A stretch of DNA of 64,000 nt from Terriglobus albidus (lineage in GTDB: Bacteria > Acidobacteriota > Terriglobia > Terriglobales > Acidobacteriaceae), in NCBI RefSeq assembly GCF_008000815.1, contig NZ_CP042806.1:4402001-4466000 (forward strand). Reading direction: 5' to 3'. Positions 1 through 10,443 of this stretch are shown here, piece after piece. Below the pieces are notes generated by a model, which did not search any database, was not told where the DNA came from, and saw only the letters and a list, made by a program, of their open reading frames with translations. How positions within the stretch are numbered: the stretch's first letter is position 1; every line of letters starts with the position of its first letter. A program made the translations under genes and the position numbers.

Positions 1-1374
1 GTCTCCATCGGTGGCGGTTATCAAATCGGCCACCTTCGCATAGAAGATGCGACCGCTGGTGATATCGCCGAAGACCAGCGAGCCTTGCAGCGCCGGCCAC
101 TTCGTACCCCGATACACAAAGCCGCCGGCGATAGCGTTTCCTTCAACCGTGGTCTTATATGCCAGAGCCGAGTCTTGCATTGGTACGCGTTCGCTCAACA
201 CCACCGTATCGGTGATACGGAGCGGCAGGCTCTTATCTGCCGCGAGGGATCCGTATATCTTGTGTTCCGGCCGAAATTCTGGTCCTTCTCGCAGCGGATA
301 GCCGTAATTGGCACCCCGCCGAATGACATCGACGGTTTCATAACGTACCGGATTGCCACCGTTAGCCCCGATCACAAAAGCCAGAAGGTTGGCCTGATGG
401 GGCGACTCGATGTCCCAGGCCATTCGATGTGGATTGCGCATACCGTAGGCCCAGATCTCTTTGCGGGCGCCAGGTGTTGAGAAGAACGGATTGTCGTTTG
501 GGATGCGATATTGCCTGTTCTCGCTCACTTCGCTGCTGGAGACATGCTCCTTCAGGTCAGGTATGATCCGGATGATCTTGCCGCCGAAGTGATCGAGTCG
601 CTGCGGATTCAAACGCCGGACGTCGTCCGTCTCCCCCGTGCCGCCGTCCCCTGTCGAAACGTAGAGTACCCGCCAATCAGGATCGCCGCGTCGCGCCGTT
701 GGATTGAAGGTTAGATCGTCCATAGGGTGAATTCCGTTCAACAACTGAACCCGCATCACCTCTCGGGCAGTGCCCTCAAACTTCGTGTCTCCGATGTTCT
801 TATCAGTCCATTCGATGAGAACGGCTTCGCGCGTTATGGAATAGCTGCCAGCAGGGGTGACGACCGACTTGGTCGGAACGTACTTCGACACATCGAGACC
901 CGGAATGACGCCAGCCTTTGGAAGGGATGACGCCGTGGAAGCCGCGTCCTCCAGATGAATGGTGTAGAAGATACCATTGCGCTCATAGTCCGGATCGAAG
1001 GTGAATCCGAGCAGACCGCTCGCATAGCTCCCATCGGCAAGAAAGGTAGGAAAGAGGCCCTTTCCGCTTCCTGAGCCGTCGAAGTTGAGATAAACGGTTG
1101 GCTGATGGGTCTTCTTATCGAGGATATAAAGTGGACCGCTGGAATCGCTGACAAAAAGCCTGCCATGATTCGGTTCCTCGACGAGAAAATTGATCCGGGC
1201 CGGCTGAGAGCGCGTGTCCCGAACGCTGAAATTACCCGTCAGTGGCATCTCGACATAGTCTGTCAATCGAGCCGCAATGGGCTTCGGCGCGCTTTGGGCT
1301 GGCATTGCGGCGACAAGTGTGAGCGCCAGTGCTAAGCCGCAAACCGCTTTGATCGTCGAAGCTGCTTTGTTCAT
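1..1374 (-). CDS. PQQ-dependent sugar dehydrogenase (glucose/sorbosone dehydrogenase family), 3' end off the left edge
   Basis: An uninterrupted minus-strand frame of 458 codons runs from ATG at 1374 to the window edge, so the C-terminus is missing. A good ribosome site (GGGAGAAATC-ATG) fixes the start. Residues about 1-28 form a signal peptide (hydrophobic core VCGLALALTLVAA), so the product is exported. Family signatures of the GSDH six-bladed propeller are visible in order: LGFTFDPDYERNG, VLYVSTGDGG, GGKIIRI, YGMRNPHRMAWD and GANYGYPLREG. Such enzymes oxidise aldoses, aldehydes or alcohols with PQQ in the periplasm; the substrate here cannot be told. No partner cytochrome is in the window. 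Confidence 0.88.
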   Translation of the reverse strand, partial: MNKAASTIKAVCGLALALTLVAAMPAQSAPKPIAARLTDYVEMPLTGNFSVRDTRSQPARINFLVEEPNHGRLFVSDSSGPLYILDKKTHQPTVYLNFDGSGSGKGLFPTFLADGSYASGLLGFTFDPDYERNGIFYTIHLEDAASTASSLPKAGVIPGLDVSKYVPTKSVVTPAGSYSITREAVLIEWTDKNIGDTKFEGTAREVMRVQLLNGIHPMDDLTFNPTARRGDPDWRVLYVSTGDGGTGETDDVRRLNPQRLDHFGGKIIRIIPDLKEHVSSSEVSENRQYRIPNDNPFFSTPGARKEIWAYGMRNPHRMAWDIESPHQANLLAFVIGANGGNPVRYETVDVIRRGANYGYPLREGPEFRPEHKIYGSLAADKSLPLRITDTVVLSERVPMQDSALAYKTTVEGNAIAGGFVYRGTKWPALQGSLVFGDITSGRIFYAKVADLITATDGD

Positions 1375-1607
1375 GATTTCTCCCATTGTTTGCTCGAAGA
1401 GGTCGCTCTGAAGTCCGGTGTGGCGAAGCACTGCGGAAACTGAAATTCCAGACGCCTTCCGCCTCAGCAGAAGACGGACTCGAACACGGAAGTGTTTAGG
1501 CGTCTGTACTCGCTTCAAAGCTTAGCGAGAGGAGGACTTCAGCGCCATGCAAGGCACGACATACATACTCCCGATTCCGCCAATTTCAGCCCAGAAAGAT
1601 TCTTCGG

Positions 1608-4025
1608 CTAGGCCTTCATCATCTGCTTCACGTACTCGGGACGAAATGGGAGTTTGCGCGCGTGTTTTCCGGTTGCGTCGAAGATGGCGGCCGCGATCGC
1701 TGGCGATGCGAGAGCGTTAGGCGCTTCTGAGCCCTGTCCATAGATACCGGCTTCTGGATTGTGAATGAGCACAACTTTGACATCTGGAATCTCGTTCATC
1801 GTGAGGATGGGATACGAGTACCAGTTTTCTGACGTGATTCCGCTTTCGTTGAAGGCAACTTCTTCATGCAAGGCGATACTTACGCCCATGACCGCTCCGC
1901 CTTCAACCTGGCGCTTGAGTTGTTCTGGATTGATGACAATTCCAGGATCCGAAACGATGGTCATTCTTTCGACCTTAATGGCGCCAGTGTCAGGAGTAAC
2001 GGCGATCTGGCACGCGCAGGCCCAATAGGTGTTGGAACGAAGCATGACGGAGATGCCTTGTCCGCGGATGGGCGCGGAGCCAGTGGATGCAGCTGCCGGA
2101 CTTGGCGAAGGGCGTGATTCCCAGCCGTGCTCTTCACGCAAGCGGCGGAGGGTGTTCATCATACGCTGATCTTTGGCGTGATCGAGGCGGAACTGGATGG
2201 GATCAGCTCCGGCGAGGGCGGCAGCATCATTGATGGCGACTTCGCGAGGGAAGTTCTGTTGAAACTGGCCAGGGGTACGCATCGTGTGGTCGCGAAGACC
2301 TATGGCGAGTGGAGAAGCTTTCTGGCCAACCTGGTAGGTTCCATAGCAGAGTTCGGCAAGGTTTGGGACCTGATCATACATCCAGGGATCGGATGGACCG
2401 TTTGCCGTGTTGTTGAGAATTCCGCCCTTTTCACTGGGAGCGGGCATTGTGGGCAGACCAGCGAGGACGGCGCCGATGAGCCGATCATCTTGCCCGGCCG
2501 GCATGTAGTGCTCAATCTGATAGGACGAGATGCGATTGTTCGCATCGAGACCTATCTTGACATCGGCGTAGGCAGCGGGCGATTGCGTGGACCACTGCAT
2601 GTCATCGTTACGCATCCACTGCACTCGGACAGGTTTTCCAAGTTCCTTTGAGAGAATAACGGCCTCGTCTTCCGCGCCTGCGTTGCCACCGTTGGAGCGG
2701 CCGTAGTGGCCTGCACCGGGGTAGGTCTTGATGACAACTTTATCGACAGTCGTGCCAAGCATCATCGCAATCTGTCCGCGGAGGGCCTGTGCATTCTGAG
2801 TATGCCCATGAACAGTGACGGTTCCGTCTGGCCGATAGTCCGCAAGCGCCATCGTAGGTCCGATGGGAGCGTGCTTGAGAAACGGCATTGCGTAGGTAGC
2901 AGTGAGGGTCTTGGTAGAAGACTGAAGTACGGCTGCGGCGTCGCCGGTATTCTTTCTCCCCTTGGCGACCGGAGCCGACTTCCAGTCAGACTCGTTGCGG
3001 AGATGATCGTAGAGCTTTGCCGGCGTCGGCAGAGACTTCCACTCGGACCACTTGGTTTGTTCCGCGACTTGCGATGCGGCCTGAATTGCCTCCCACTCGT
3101 CGGGCGAAACTACTGCAACAAGATTGCCCTTCACGACGACCTGGGCGTTTGGGTACTTCTTCTTGTCAACGACACCTGCGGAGACAAGGGTAGAACCCAG
3201 AGTCGAGGGATGGACGACACGGGCATGAAGCATGCCTGGAAGCCTAACGTTGGTGACCCAGAGCTCTTTGCCGGTGACCTTGGTGGGGATGATGGAATTC
3301 TTGAAGGACTTGCCGACAACCTTATAGCTGCTGACGGGCTTCATCGGCGGATTGCCGGTGACATTAAGCCCGAAGATACTGGTGAGTTCACCAACAACCG
3401 GAATGGTGAGCTTAAGGTTCTGCCCTTTGACGAGTTCTCCGTACTTGATGCTTTTCCCTGCATTGGGAACGACGCCGCTCTCTGCAGTGACAGATACAAC
3501 ACCGCTTTCGACAGTGAGCTGCTCTTTAGGGACGCCAAGCTTTTCGGAGGCAAGCTGCATCAGGGCCTGGCGCGCGTAGGCTGCGGCCTTCTTGATGTTA
3601 GGGGTACCGCGACCGAGAAGATCGAAGGTGCCTCCGCCTTCGGGTGTGGTATCGGTGTCAGCCGTAAAGACGGTGGTAATGGATTCGAATGGGACGTCGA
3701 GTTCCTCGGCGACGATCTGGCGGTAAGCCGTGTAGACGGTGCCCTGGCCGAAATCACTCTTACCGGTGCGGAACGACACGGTGTTATCGGGATGAATCTC
3801 GATCCAGGTTTCGACAAGCGCTGCATCGAAAGCGCGGATGGTGGTGTTGTCAACGGCCTCTGCGCGGGCGATACCGGAGCGGATAAGGCTAAAGCCGACA
3901 GCGAGGGACCCGCCGGTTTTAAGGAAACCGCGGCGAGTGAGTTGAGCGCCGTAGATGCTTGTGGTGGTTTCCGCAATGGGCTGAGCCGGCGTGACTTCAG
4001 AGAGAGCTTCGATAACTTCAATCAC
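1608..4025 (-). CDS. Molybdopterin-binding large subunit, xanthine dehydrogenase/aldehyde oxidase family (isoquinoline 1-oxidoreductase beta-like)
   Basis: This 805-residue protein has a twin-arginine type leader (R31-R32 in LTRRGFLKTGG, then a hydrophobic stretch), as in IorB-like subunits, so folded export with the Mo cofactor is expected. The body shows molybdopterin-binding features: a GQGTVYTAYRQIVAEEL segment after the leader, and near the C-terminus GQGSEAPNALASPA, where the conserved catalytic Glu lies. It overlaps the upstream 2Fe-2S subunit gene by 4 bp (ATGA type), so the pair is translationally coupled. Family members hydroxylate N-heterocycles or aldehydes; the substrate is unknown. 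No XdhC-type cofactor chaperone or cytochrome is seen nearby. Confidence 0.9.
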   Translation of the reverse strand: MIEVIEALSEVTPAQPIAETTTSIYGAQLTRRGFLKTGGSLAVGFSLIRSGIARAEAVDNTTIRAFDAALVETWIEIHPDNTVSFRTGKSDFGQGTVYTAYRQIVAEELDVPFESITTVFTADTDTTPEGGGTFDLLGRGTPNIKKAAAYARQALMQLASEKLGVPKEQLTVESGVVSVTAESGVVPNAGKSIKYGELVKGQNLKLTIPVVGELTSIFGLNVTGNPPMKPVSSYKVVGKSFKNSIIPTKVTGKELWVTNVRLPGMLHARVVHPSTLGSTLVSAGVVDKKKYPNAQVVVKGNLVAVVSPDEWEAIQAASQVAEQTKWSEWKSLPTPAKLYDHLRNESDWKSAPVAKGRKNTGDAAAVLQSSTKTLTATYAMPFLKHAPIGPTMALADYRPDGTVTVHGHTQNAQALRGQIAMMLGTTVDKVVIKTYPGAGHYGRSNGGNAGAEDEAVILSKELGKPVRVQWMRNDDMQWSTQSPAAYADVKIGLDANNRISSYQIEHYMPAGQDDRLIGAVLAGLPTMPAPSEKGGILNNTANGPSDPWMYDQVPNLAELCYGTYQVGQKASPLAIGLRDHTMRTPGQFQQNFPREVAINDAAALAGADPIQFRLDHAKDQRMMNTLRRLREEHGWESRPSPSPAAASTGSAPIRGQGISVMLRSNTYWACACQIAVTPDTGAIKVERMTIVSDPGIVINPEQLKRQVEGGAVMGVSIALHEEVAFNESGITSENWYSYPILTMNEIPDVKVVLIHNPEAGIYGQGSEAPNALASPAIAAAIFDATGKHARKLPFRPEYVKQMMKA

Positions 4026-4549
4026 TGCGCGCCTCCTTTGGCCATCAGCGTTGACGCGAAGCGGACCGCATCAATAATGGCAATGTAACTACCGCAACGG
4101 CAAAGGCGGGGTGAAGGAGCGGAATTGGTAAAGGCGTCCTTGATCTGCTCCACAGACGGATTGGGATTGCTTTCCAAGAGCTCAGTCGCCTTGATCATCA
4201 TGCCGCTCTGGCAGATGCCGCAAAGAGGCGTCTGCTGTTCGATCCAGGCTTCCTGCACCGGGTGGAGCGTCTTTGCAGCTTGTGCGGGTGAGAGGTGCTT
4301 TTGCTGTGCCCAGCGGGCGGAGAGCCCTTCGATGGTGGTGATCTCTTTGCCGGCGGCCATCATCGCGGGAGTGATGCAGGAGCGGACCTCTTTCCCGTCA
4401 AGGAGGATGGAGCAGGCTCCGCACTGCGCCATACCGCAGCCGAACTGCGGGCTGTCGACGCCAAGTTCGTTGCGAAGGACATAGAGCAGCGGCGTTCCCT
4501 CAGGCGAACTGACCTGTCTTTTCTGTCCATTGACTGAGATTGTGAGCAT
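4022..4549 (-). CDS. (2Fe-2S)-binding small subunit of the molybdenum hydroxylase (IorA-like)
   Basis: This 175-residue electron-transfer subunit has the two-domain layout of the family. An N-terminal plant-type ferredoxin domain carries C38, C43, C46 and C58 (CGMAQCGAC spacing). A C-terminal four-helix domain carries C110, C113, C150 and C152 (CGIC ... CRCG). Both clusters are complete, so it should be functional. There is no separate FAD subunit, which is typical for the isoquinoline-oxidoreductase branch, where electrons pass to a membrane cytochrome. It is the first gene of the operon, downstream of the AraC operator pair at 4656-4690. Confidence 0.92.
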   Translation of the reverse strand: MLTISVNGQKRQVSSPEGTPLLYVLRNELGVDSPQFGCGMAQCGACSILLDGKEVRSCITPAMMAAGKEITTIEGLSARWAQQKHLSPAQAAKTLHPVQEAWIEQQTPLCGICQSGMMIKATELLESNPNPSVEQIKDAFTNSAPSPRLCRCGSYIAIIDAVRFASTLMAKGGAQ

Positions 4550-4655
4550 TCGTCACCCCTTCATGGGCCACACTAAGTGCACTGCTAAATACGTCGAGGA
4601 TTTGCGATACGAGGTTAGCGCATTCTCGCAAGAAGCGAACCTGCCTGATTCAATA

Positions 4656-4690
4656 TTGGCGCGATCAGCCTGAATGTTGGCGCGATCAGC
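4656..4690. promoter_or_regulatory. Putative AraC-type operator, two direct half-sites, in front of the hydroxylase operon
   Basis: The 14-mer TTGGCGCGATCAGC occurs exactly twice, at 4656 and 4677, 21 bp apart (two helical turns). This is the spacing expected for two subunits of an AraC-family regulator bound to direct repeats. The pair lies 107 bp upstream of the 2Fe-2S gene and just beyond the 3' end of the AraC gene. A related pair is at 5855-5889. Confidence 0.75.
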
Positions 4691-4746
4691 AGCGTCATGT
4701 TGTATCGATATCAGTGAGATGCGGAAGGCACGAAAATAGCGCGTCT

Positions 4747-5754
4747 TCAATTCGCTTTCCACGACCGATGCGTCTCTCTCCAATCGCGAGGAGCCATCCC
4801 TTCCCAGTTGCGAAATGCACGTCCGAAAGAGTTCGGGTCTTCGAAACCGAGTAAGTATGCAGCTTCATTCAATTCAAGGGCGGAGTTGCTGAGGTAGTAC
4901 CGGGCCATCTGATGACGCGCTTCATCTAGAACACGTTGGAAACTCGAACCCGAGTCCTGCAATTTGCGTTGCAATGTTCGTGAGCTCATATGCAGCACAT
5001 GAGAGATGGAATCAACGGATGGTCGTTGCCCTGTCAATCGGTCTTGAATAGCGCTGCGTACGAGCTCAATAAAGGAGTCCTCTTCTTTGTACTGCCGCAA
5101 CTGCTCCTCAAACTGAGGCGCTAAGAGGTCGAGTAGTTCGGCATTCCGTGTCACAAACGGCGCAGTGGCATCGGAGGCGCGGAATACGATCAGGTTACGA
5201 GCAGCTCCTCCCAAGACCGGGCAGCCGAGACTTCGCTCAGCGGCCCGAAGGTTGGCACGCCCATGAACATACTCGGCGCGTATAGGGTTTAGCCGGGTTC
5301 CAGTTCCGTGACGCGCGATCGTCACCATCCAGGAAAAACAATAGTCCGTTAGCACCTGAGGCTCGTCATCAACCGAAAGCAGCCAGCGAAAGCCGACGCG
5401 AAACTCCTCGCCCTCCAGTGTGTGGGTGATTTCTTCGGGTGCCGTCAGCTTCTTATACCGAGCCATATGCTCGACAGCAGCCACATAGTTCTGCGTGGAC
5501 AACGCCGCTATCGCCATTGGATGAAAGCGTTCGGTCTTGGTTTCGACGCCAAGTTTGAAACCGATCAACGGATCGGCACTCACACTTTCGATCGCACGCC
5601 AGAGCGCAAAGAGCTCGCCCGTAGAAACGAGAATGCGTACCTGATCGAACAAATCGCGAGGAAGGCCGGCACGACGGAGGACATCTGGAACGGAAACCCC
5701 CAGCTCTGTCAGCTTGAGAGCGAGCCGTCCGGGAATCCGGAAATGCTTCAGCAT
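4747..5754 (-). CDS. AraC-family transcriptional regulator (arabinose-binding-like N-domain type)
   Basis: This 335-residue regulator resembles the OruR/ArgR-type AraC proteins. Residues about 20-200 form the N-terminal effector domain (LGVSVPDVLRRAGLPRDLF start). The C-terminal 100 residues carry two helix-turn-helix units, seen in VDSISHVLHMSSRTLQRKL and in LNEAAYLLGFEDPNSFGRAF. It is transcribed toward the hydroxylase operon and divergently from the aldo/keto reductase group. Matched 21-bp-spaced repeats stand before both targets, which makes it their likely local activator. The inducer is probably the heterocyclic or aldehyde substrate, but nothing in the sequence shows which. Confidence 0.9.
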   Translation of the reverse strand: MLKHFRIPGRLALKLTELGVSVPDVLRRAGLPRDLFDQVRILVSTGELFALWRAIESVSADPLIGFKLGVETKTERFHPMAIAALSTQNYVAAVEHMARYKKLTAPEEITHTLEGEEFRVGFRWLLSVDDEPQVLTDYCFSWMVTIARHGTGTRLNPIRAEYVHGRANLRAAERSLGCPVLGGAARNLIVFRASDATAPFVTRNAELLDLLAPQFEEQLRQYKEEDSFIELVRSAIQDRLTGQRPSVDSISHVLHMSSRTLQRKLQDSGSSFQRVLDEARHQMARYYLSNSALELNEAAYLLGFEDPNSFGRAFRNWEGMAPRDWRETHRSWKAN

Positions 5755-5854
5755 GGATAGTTCCCTCTTATAGAGCCTACCGACCTTTTGCCAGCGCCAC
5801 CCTGCAGTCTACGCCATAGATCCAGCAGGCTGCGCCAAACTGGCCGCTGGTGAA

Positions 5855-5889
5855 TTGGCGTGATCTGAAACGATATTGGCGGGTTTTGC
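5855..5889. promoter_or_regulatory. Putative AraC-type operator in the AraC / aldo-keto reductase divergent region
   Basis: Half-sites TTGGCGTGATCTGA (5855) and TTGGCGGGTTTTGC (5876) are again 21 bp apart. They match the perfect pair at 4656-4690 best in the TTGGCG core. The 402-bp gap 5755-6156 contains no convincing gene, only this site and short shadow frames. The site could serve the rightward catabolic genes, autoregulation of the AraC gene, or both. Confidence 0.65.
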
Positions 5890-6138
5890 TGGGCAGCGCC
5901 CCTTGCTTCAGCCTACCTTGGAATCCACGGAAACTGGACCTTGCTCAAGATCCGGCGTCGGGTCACAACAGTACAAATGGGAAGGAACTTCATTAAGGAC
6001 TCTGAAGACCTTGCGCAGAGACGGAACAAGGGCCCCCAAGCGGCGTGTCTTCATTCGCACTGCAGGGGCAATGGCAGCAATAGCTATGATGGAATGCCTC
6101 TCCACCCTCGCTGTTGCCTTCAGCTTCGAATCGAATGA

Positions 6139-7149
<1,011 letters not shown>

Positions 7150-7387
7150 TCCATCGATAGTTGCTCTATGCAAGTTGAAGCGGTCGCCAAAGATCTTAAG
7201 GCTGGAAGGGCTCACCAGGGCGTGAAATTTAGGATCTCGCCCGGATACTCGAGCTCAACACTGATCGTTTTGCAAGATCTGCTCCAGATCTTCTCAAAGC
7301 TCGTCCTGACGTGACAGAATCAGCGGCCAATGGAGATCTTCACTCACTAGCCTTGCCGCAGTTCATAAAAACCAGGGGAGGAATACG

Positions 7388-8206
7388 ATGCAGATTCAAA
7401 TGGCGCTTTGTATCTCGCTTCTGATGGTCGCACCAACGATATACGCTCAAAGCTCCGCGACTAAAGATTCCATAGTTATCTGGCGTCGCGATTCACAACC
7501 CTCTCGCCAGGCTGGAGACGAACATTTCACCGGCACGGTGCGCGTAGATCGTCTCTTTGAGGCGAAAAGTCCTGCACGCGCATCAGCTTCGCTTGTCAAC
7601 TTCGATCCGAATGCACGCACCGCATGGCACACTCACCCGCTCGGCCAGGTTTTGATCGTGACCTCCGGCACCGGACGCGTTCAGCGATGGGGCGATCCAG
7701 TCGAAGAGATTCGCCAGGGAGACGTTGTCTGGATCCCACCCGGTCAGAAGCATTGGCACGGCGCTGGGCCTTCGGGAGCAATGGCACACATCGCCATTGT
7801 GGAACAGCTCGATGGCAGGTCTGTGGACTGGATGGAGAAGGTGAACGATTCACAGTACAACGCCCCGCCGGAGGACGCGAAAAGTGTGACTTCCAAGCCC
7901 AGGCCCTCCCAGGCTGCAATCGGAGACTTTGCACCCAAGCTGGCTCAGATTACCGACGACGTGCTGTACGGAGATGTCTGGGAGCGTCCAGAGCTATCGA
8001 AGCGAGATCGGAGCCTTATCACAGTATCGGCGTTGATCGCCATGAACCGGCCCGACCAGCTCCGCTCGCATCTCGTACGGGCACGAGAAAACGGGGTTAC
8101 ACAGGACGAGGTGGTTGAAACAATTACCCACCTTGCTTTCTATGCTGGATGGCCGAATGCCGTTTCCGCGCTGTCGGTTGCGAAGGAAGTCTTTGCCCAG
8201 AAGTAG
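7388..8206 (+). CDS. Exported cupin - carboxymuconolactone decarboxylase-like fusion protein
   Basis: This 272-residue protein has a strong ribosome site (GGGGAGGAATACG-ATG) and a signal peptide (about residues 1-20, ending YAQS). Residues about 60-150 form a cupin barrel with metal ligands in HTHPLGQ and KHWHG. Residues about 180-270 form a CMD/AhpD-like helical domain ([21 protein letters not shown]). The CMD part lacks the CxxC of AhpD peroxidases, so it is closer to PcaC-type decarboxylase relatives. Fusions of these two domains beside aldo/keto reductases are common in soil bacteria, but their reaction is not established. Export of the fusion is notable. Confidence 0.85.
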   Translation: MQIQMALCISLLMVAPTIYAQSSATKDSIVIWRRDSQPSRQAGDEHFTGTVRVDRLFEAKSPARASASLVNFDPNARTAWHTHPLGQVLIVTSGTGRVQRWGDPVEEIRQGDVVWIPPGQKHWHGAGPSGAMAHIAIVEQLDGRSVDWMEKVNDSQYNAPPEDAKSVTSKPRPSQAAIGDFAPKLAQITDDVLYGDVWERPELSKRDRSLITVSALIAMNRPDQLRSHLVRARENGVTQDEVVETITHLAFYAGWPNAVSALSVAKEVFAQK

Positions 8207-8245
8207 CGAACAGCTTCAGACTCAAACGATGGAGAATCACCACAC

Positions 8246-9331
8246 ATGTTTCGTAGCAGGTTCAACCGCACAGTAGCAGTCGTCGCTGTATCTACAGGCC
8301 TGGCGCTCTCCGCAAACGCGCAGACGTCGAACGGTAAGAATGCGCCCCTCATGATTCAGGAGCAAGGCAGCTTTGCTGTCGGTGGCAAGGTCATTACCAA
8401 TCCAGGGACTTTCAATCCGAAGCAGCCGACGCCTGATGGACAAACGCTACATGGTGACCACGCCTATGTTTCCTACGAGATTCCTGTCAACCGACGTAAA
8501 CTCCCGCTTGTTTTCCTTCACGGGACCGGACAATTTTCGAAGACATGGGAGACCACTCCGGACGGCAGAGAAGGTTTTCAGACGATCTTCCTTCGCCGTC
8601 GCTTTCCCGTCTATCTGATCGACCAACCGCGACGTGGCGATGCTGGACGCGGCACGGTCTCTGCGACGATCAACGCAACACCGGATGAGCAGATGTGGTT
8701 CGATACCTTCCGGGTCGGTATATGGCCTGACTATTTTCCCGGTGTGCAGTTCTCCAAAGATCCGGATGCTCTCAACCAATACTTCCGTCAGATGACACCG
8801 AATGTGGGGGCGTACGATCCTAAGGTTATCTCTGACGCGTGCGCGGCCCTATTCGACAAGATTGGGCCGGCCATTTTCGTGACTCACTCACAGGGCGGTG
8901 GTCTGGGATGGGCGACAACGCTGAAGACAGCGAACATCAAAGGTATCGTTGCCTATGAACCCGGCAGCGGTTTCCTATTCCCGGAAGGTGAGGTTCCTCC
9001 CCCTCTTCCAAGTGCTGGTGGAACCCTTGAGGCGATCGGAATTCCCAAGTCAGAATTCCTAAAGCTCACCAAGATTCCGATCATCATCTACTATGGCGAT
9101 TTCATCCCAGAAAAGCCCATTGACAACCCAGGGCAGGACGGCTGGCGAGTTCGGCTGGAGATGGCAAGAAAATGGAGAGACACCGTGAACCACTATGGTG
9201 GTCACGTCACGGTAATCCATCTACCCGAAGTTGGAATTCATGGGAATACACACTTCCCATTCTCTGATCTCAACAATCAACAAGTGGCGGACTTGATGTC
9301 GAAATTTCTCAAGGAGAACGCACTCGACTGA
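8246..9331 (+). CDS. Secreted alpha/beta-hydrolase
   Basis: This 361-residue protein has a signal peptide (about residues 1-26, cleaving after LSANAQ). The fold is seen from [15 protein letters not shown] (oxyanion-hole strand), the nucleophile elbow [10 protein letters not shown] (catalytic Ser), and a late acid/His region ending in [14 protein letters not shown] (likely catalytic His). It follows the cupin-CMD gene by 39 bp and is probably co-transcribed with it. It is likely a periplasmic esterase; the substrate is unknown. Confidence 0.87.
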   Translation: MFRSRFNRTVAVVAVSTGLALSANAQTSNGKNAPLMIQEQGSFAVGGKVITNPGTFNPKQPTPDGQTLHGDHAYVSYEIPVNRRKLPLVFLHGTGQFSKTWETTPDGREGFQTIFLRRRFPVYLIDQPRRGDAGRGTVSATINATPDEQMWFDTFRVGIWPDYFPGVQFSKDPDALNQYFRQMTPNVGAYDPKVISDACAALFDKIGPAIFVTHSQGGGLGWATTLKTANIKGIVAYEPGSGFLFPEGEVPPPLPSAGGTLEAIGIPKSEFLKLTKIPIIIYYGDFIPEKPIDNPGQDGWRVRLEMARKWRDTVNHYGGHVTVIHLPEVGIHGNTHFPFSDLNNQQVADLMSKFLKENALD

Positions 9332-9429
9332 TTTTTTTGCCGTACGTAGTGGCGGCATACCAAGCCATAGCTTCCCGAGCCGTCCTTACTGAGCGTCACG
9401 CTGTCTGTAAAAGAAACGCCATGGCATGA

Positions 9430-9640
9430 TCGGCGAAGTGCAAATTGGACCAGACGTGGCTGGTAGTTCACATTTGTAGAGGTTATGGGACCGAAGTTCG
9501 AAGCGGTGACGGTCATATTCGCATTGGCAAAGTTGGCCTGGTTTGCCACGTTGAACATCTCGGCACGAAATTGTGCCCGCACACGCCGGTTGGCGTCGAC
9601 TCGTGCAAAGTTCACCGTTCTTACTCGAGCCCAAATATCC
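9430..9640 (-). pseudogene. 3' fragment of a TonB-dependent receptor (acidobacterial type)
   Basis: Read on the minus strand, about 60 residues match the typical C-terminus of large acidobacterial TonB receptors: [16 protein letters not shown], then [12 protein letters not shown] and PRLVQFALR. In intact proteins an aromatic-ended final beta strand and a stop follow at once. Here the frame runs on into unrelated sequence, and no upstream barrel or plug is present. It is therefore an isolated remnant, placed immediately before the dispersed repeat at 9731. Confidence 0.7.
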
Positions 9641-9730
9641 CGTCCACCGCGCTACAAATCGATGTAAACCTTGTTTTATTGATGTTTTGAAGTTCTAAGT
9701 AGTGCGGGAAGGTGCGACGACGTGCGTCAT

Positions 9731-9997
9731 TGGTTGCCTCCCAGGGATTCACTTCTATTGAAAACAAAAGCGATAGGAGAGATTTCCACCACCGTACCCC
9801 GATTCGTACCCCTGAAAGAAAATTGGTGCAGGTAATCAATTCTGCAGGCCAAACGAAACCAACGGAGATCTTCGCCTCAGGACTCCCCTACACAAGCATT
9901 TTCAATAATTTAGAAGAAATTCTTTACTATAAGAATCAACACCCCACAACCGGCCAGGGGTAGACATAGTAAAAGCGTGGGCTGACTCAGCGAGATC
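9731..9997. repeat. Dispersed repeat, copy A (uninterrupted)
   Basis: This segment is about 80% identical by eye to two separated blocks at 53342-53443 and 53814-53958. Shared landmarks are CCAGGGATTCACTT, CGTACCCC-N-GA-TCGTACCCCT, AAGAAAATTGGTGCAG, GGCCAAACG, GATCTTCGCC and CATTTTCAATAA. In copy A the two blocks are separated by only about 15 bp. It has no coding capacity that I can defend. It could be a non-autonomous mobile element or the flank of a lost integrase. It sits between two gene fragments. Confidence 0.65.
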
Positions 9998-10192
9998 TGG
10001 ATCGAACGGGCCAAGAACCAAAGGAACCGTTGATCGAGATTCGTACTTTGATCGAGGATGCCCGCCGCAGACCGCTGTTAGCGTCAACATAGCGCTTTGT
10101 CAGGACTAATCGTAGAGAGGCGCCTGACCAGTTTTCGATGAGTGGATTGCCCTCATTTCGTGAAACATGTTCATATGGTGCGGAGTTGGAGC

Positions 10193-10345
10193 TTGGCAAA
10201 CCCAATTCGCAATATTTCGGATACTGCCCTGTGGGCAGCGGTGTACCGCGCGCAGGAGAGCGAGCGCGCCGACGCCGTTTTCCGCGACCCCTATGCGCGC
10301 AAGTTGGCCGGAGATCGGGGCATGCAAATGGCCGCCACGTCGGGA
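10193..10345 (+). pseudogene. 5' fragment of a SAM-dependent methyltransferase (leucine carboxyl methyltransferase-like, TIGR00027 type)
   Basis: About 50 residues match the N-terminus of this family closely: ANPIRNISDTALWAAVYRA, then ESERADAVFRDPYARKLAGD. After GMQMAA the similarity stops, and the frame runs into the terminator of the neighbouring TIGR03435 gene. The SAM-binding motifs are absent, so this is a truncated relic. Confidence 0.7.
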
Positions 10346-10390
10346 ACGTCCGTGAGCGTGATAGAGCCGCCTTGTACGCTTGTTGTCCCT

Positions 10391-10424
10391 GGAAAAAATG
10401 AACGCCGGCCTCGATGGCCGGCGT
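10391..10424 (-). terminator. Intrinsic terminator of the TIGR03435 gene
   Basis: A 9-bp perfect stem ACGCCGGCC / GGCCGGCGT with loop TCGAT lies at 10402-10424. Read on the minus strand it is followed by TCATTTTTTCC. It lies 20 bp past the stop codon of the minus-strand gene at 10444. Confidence 0.85.
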
Positions 10425-10443
10425 CTCTCTTTACAAAGCCTTC

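Noticed and set aside
2706-4088. A 460-codon plus-strand open frame
   Set aside because: It is antisense to the molybdopterin subunit and its 2Fe-2S partner, has no recognisable domains or ribosome site, and the minus-strand genes are unmistakable.
4553-4783. 76-codon minus-strand ORF
   Set aside because: It covers the AraC operator pair and the 3' end of the AraC gene, has repetitive sequence caused by the direct repeat, and no ribosome site.
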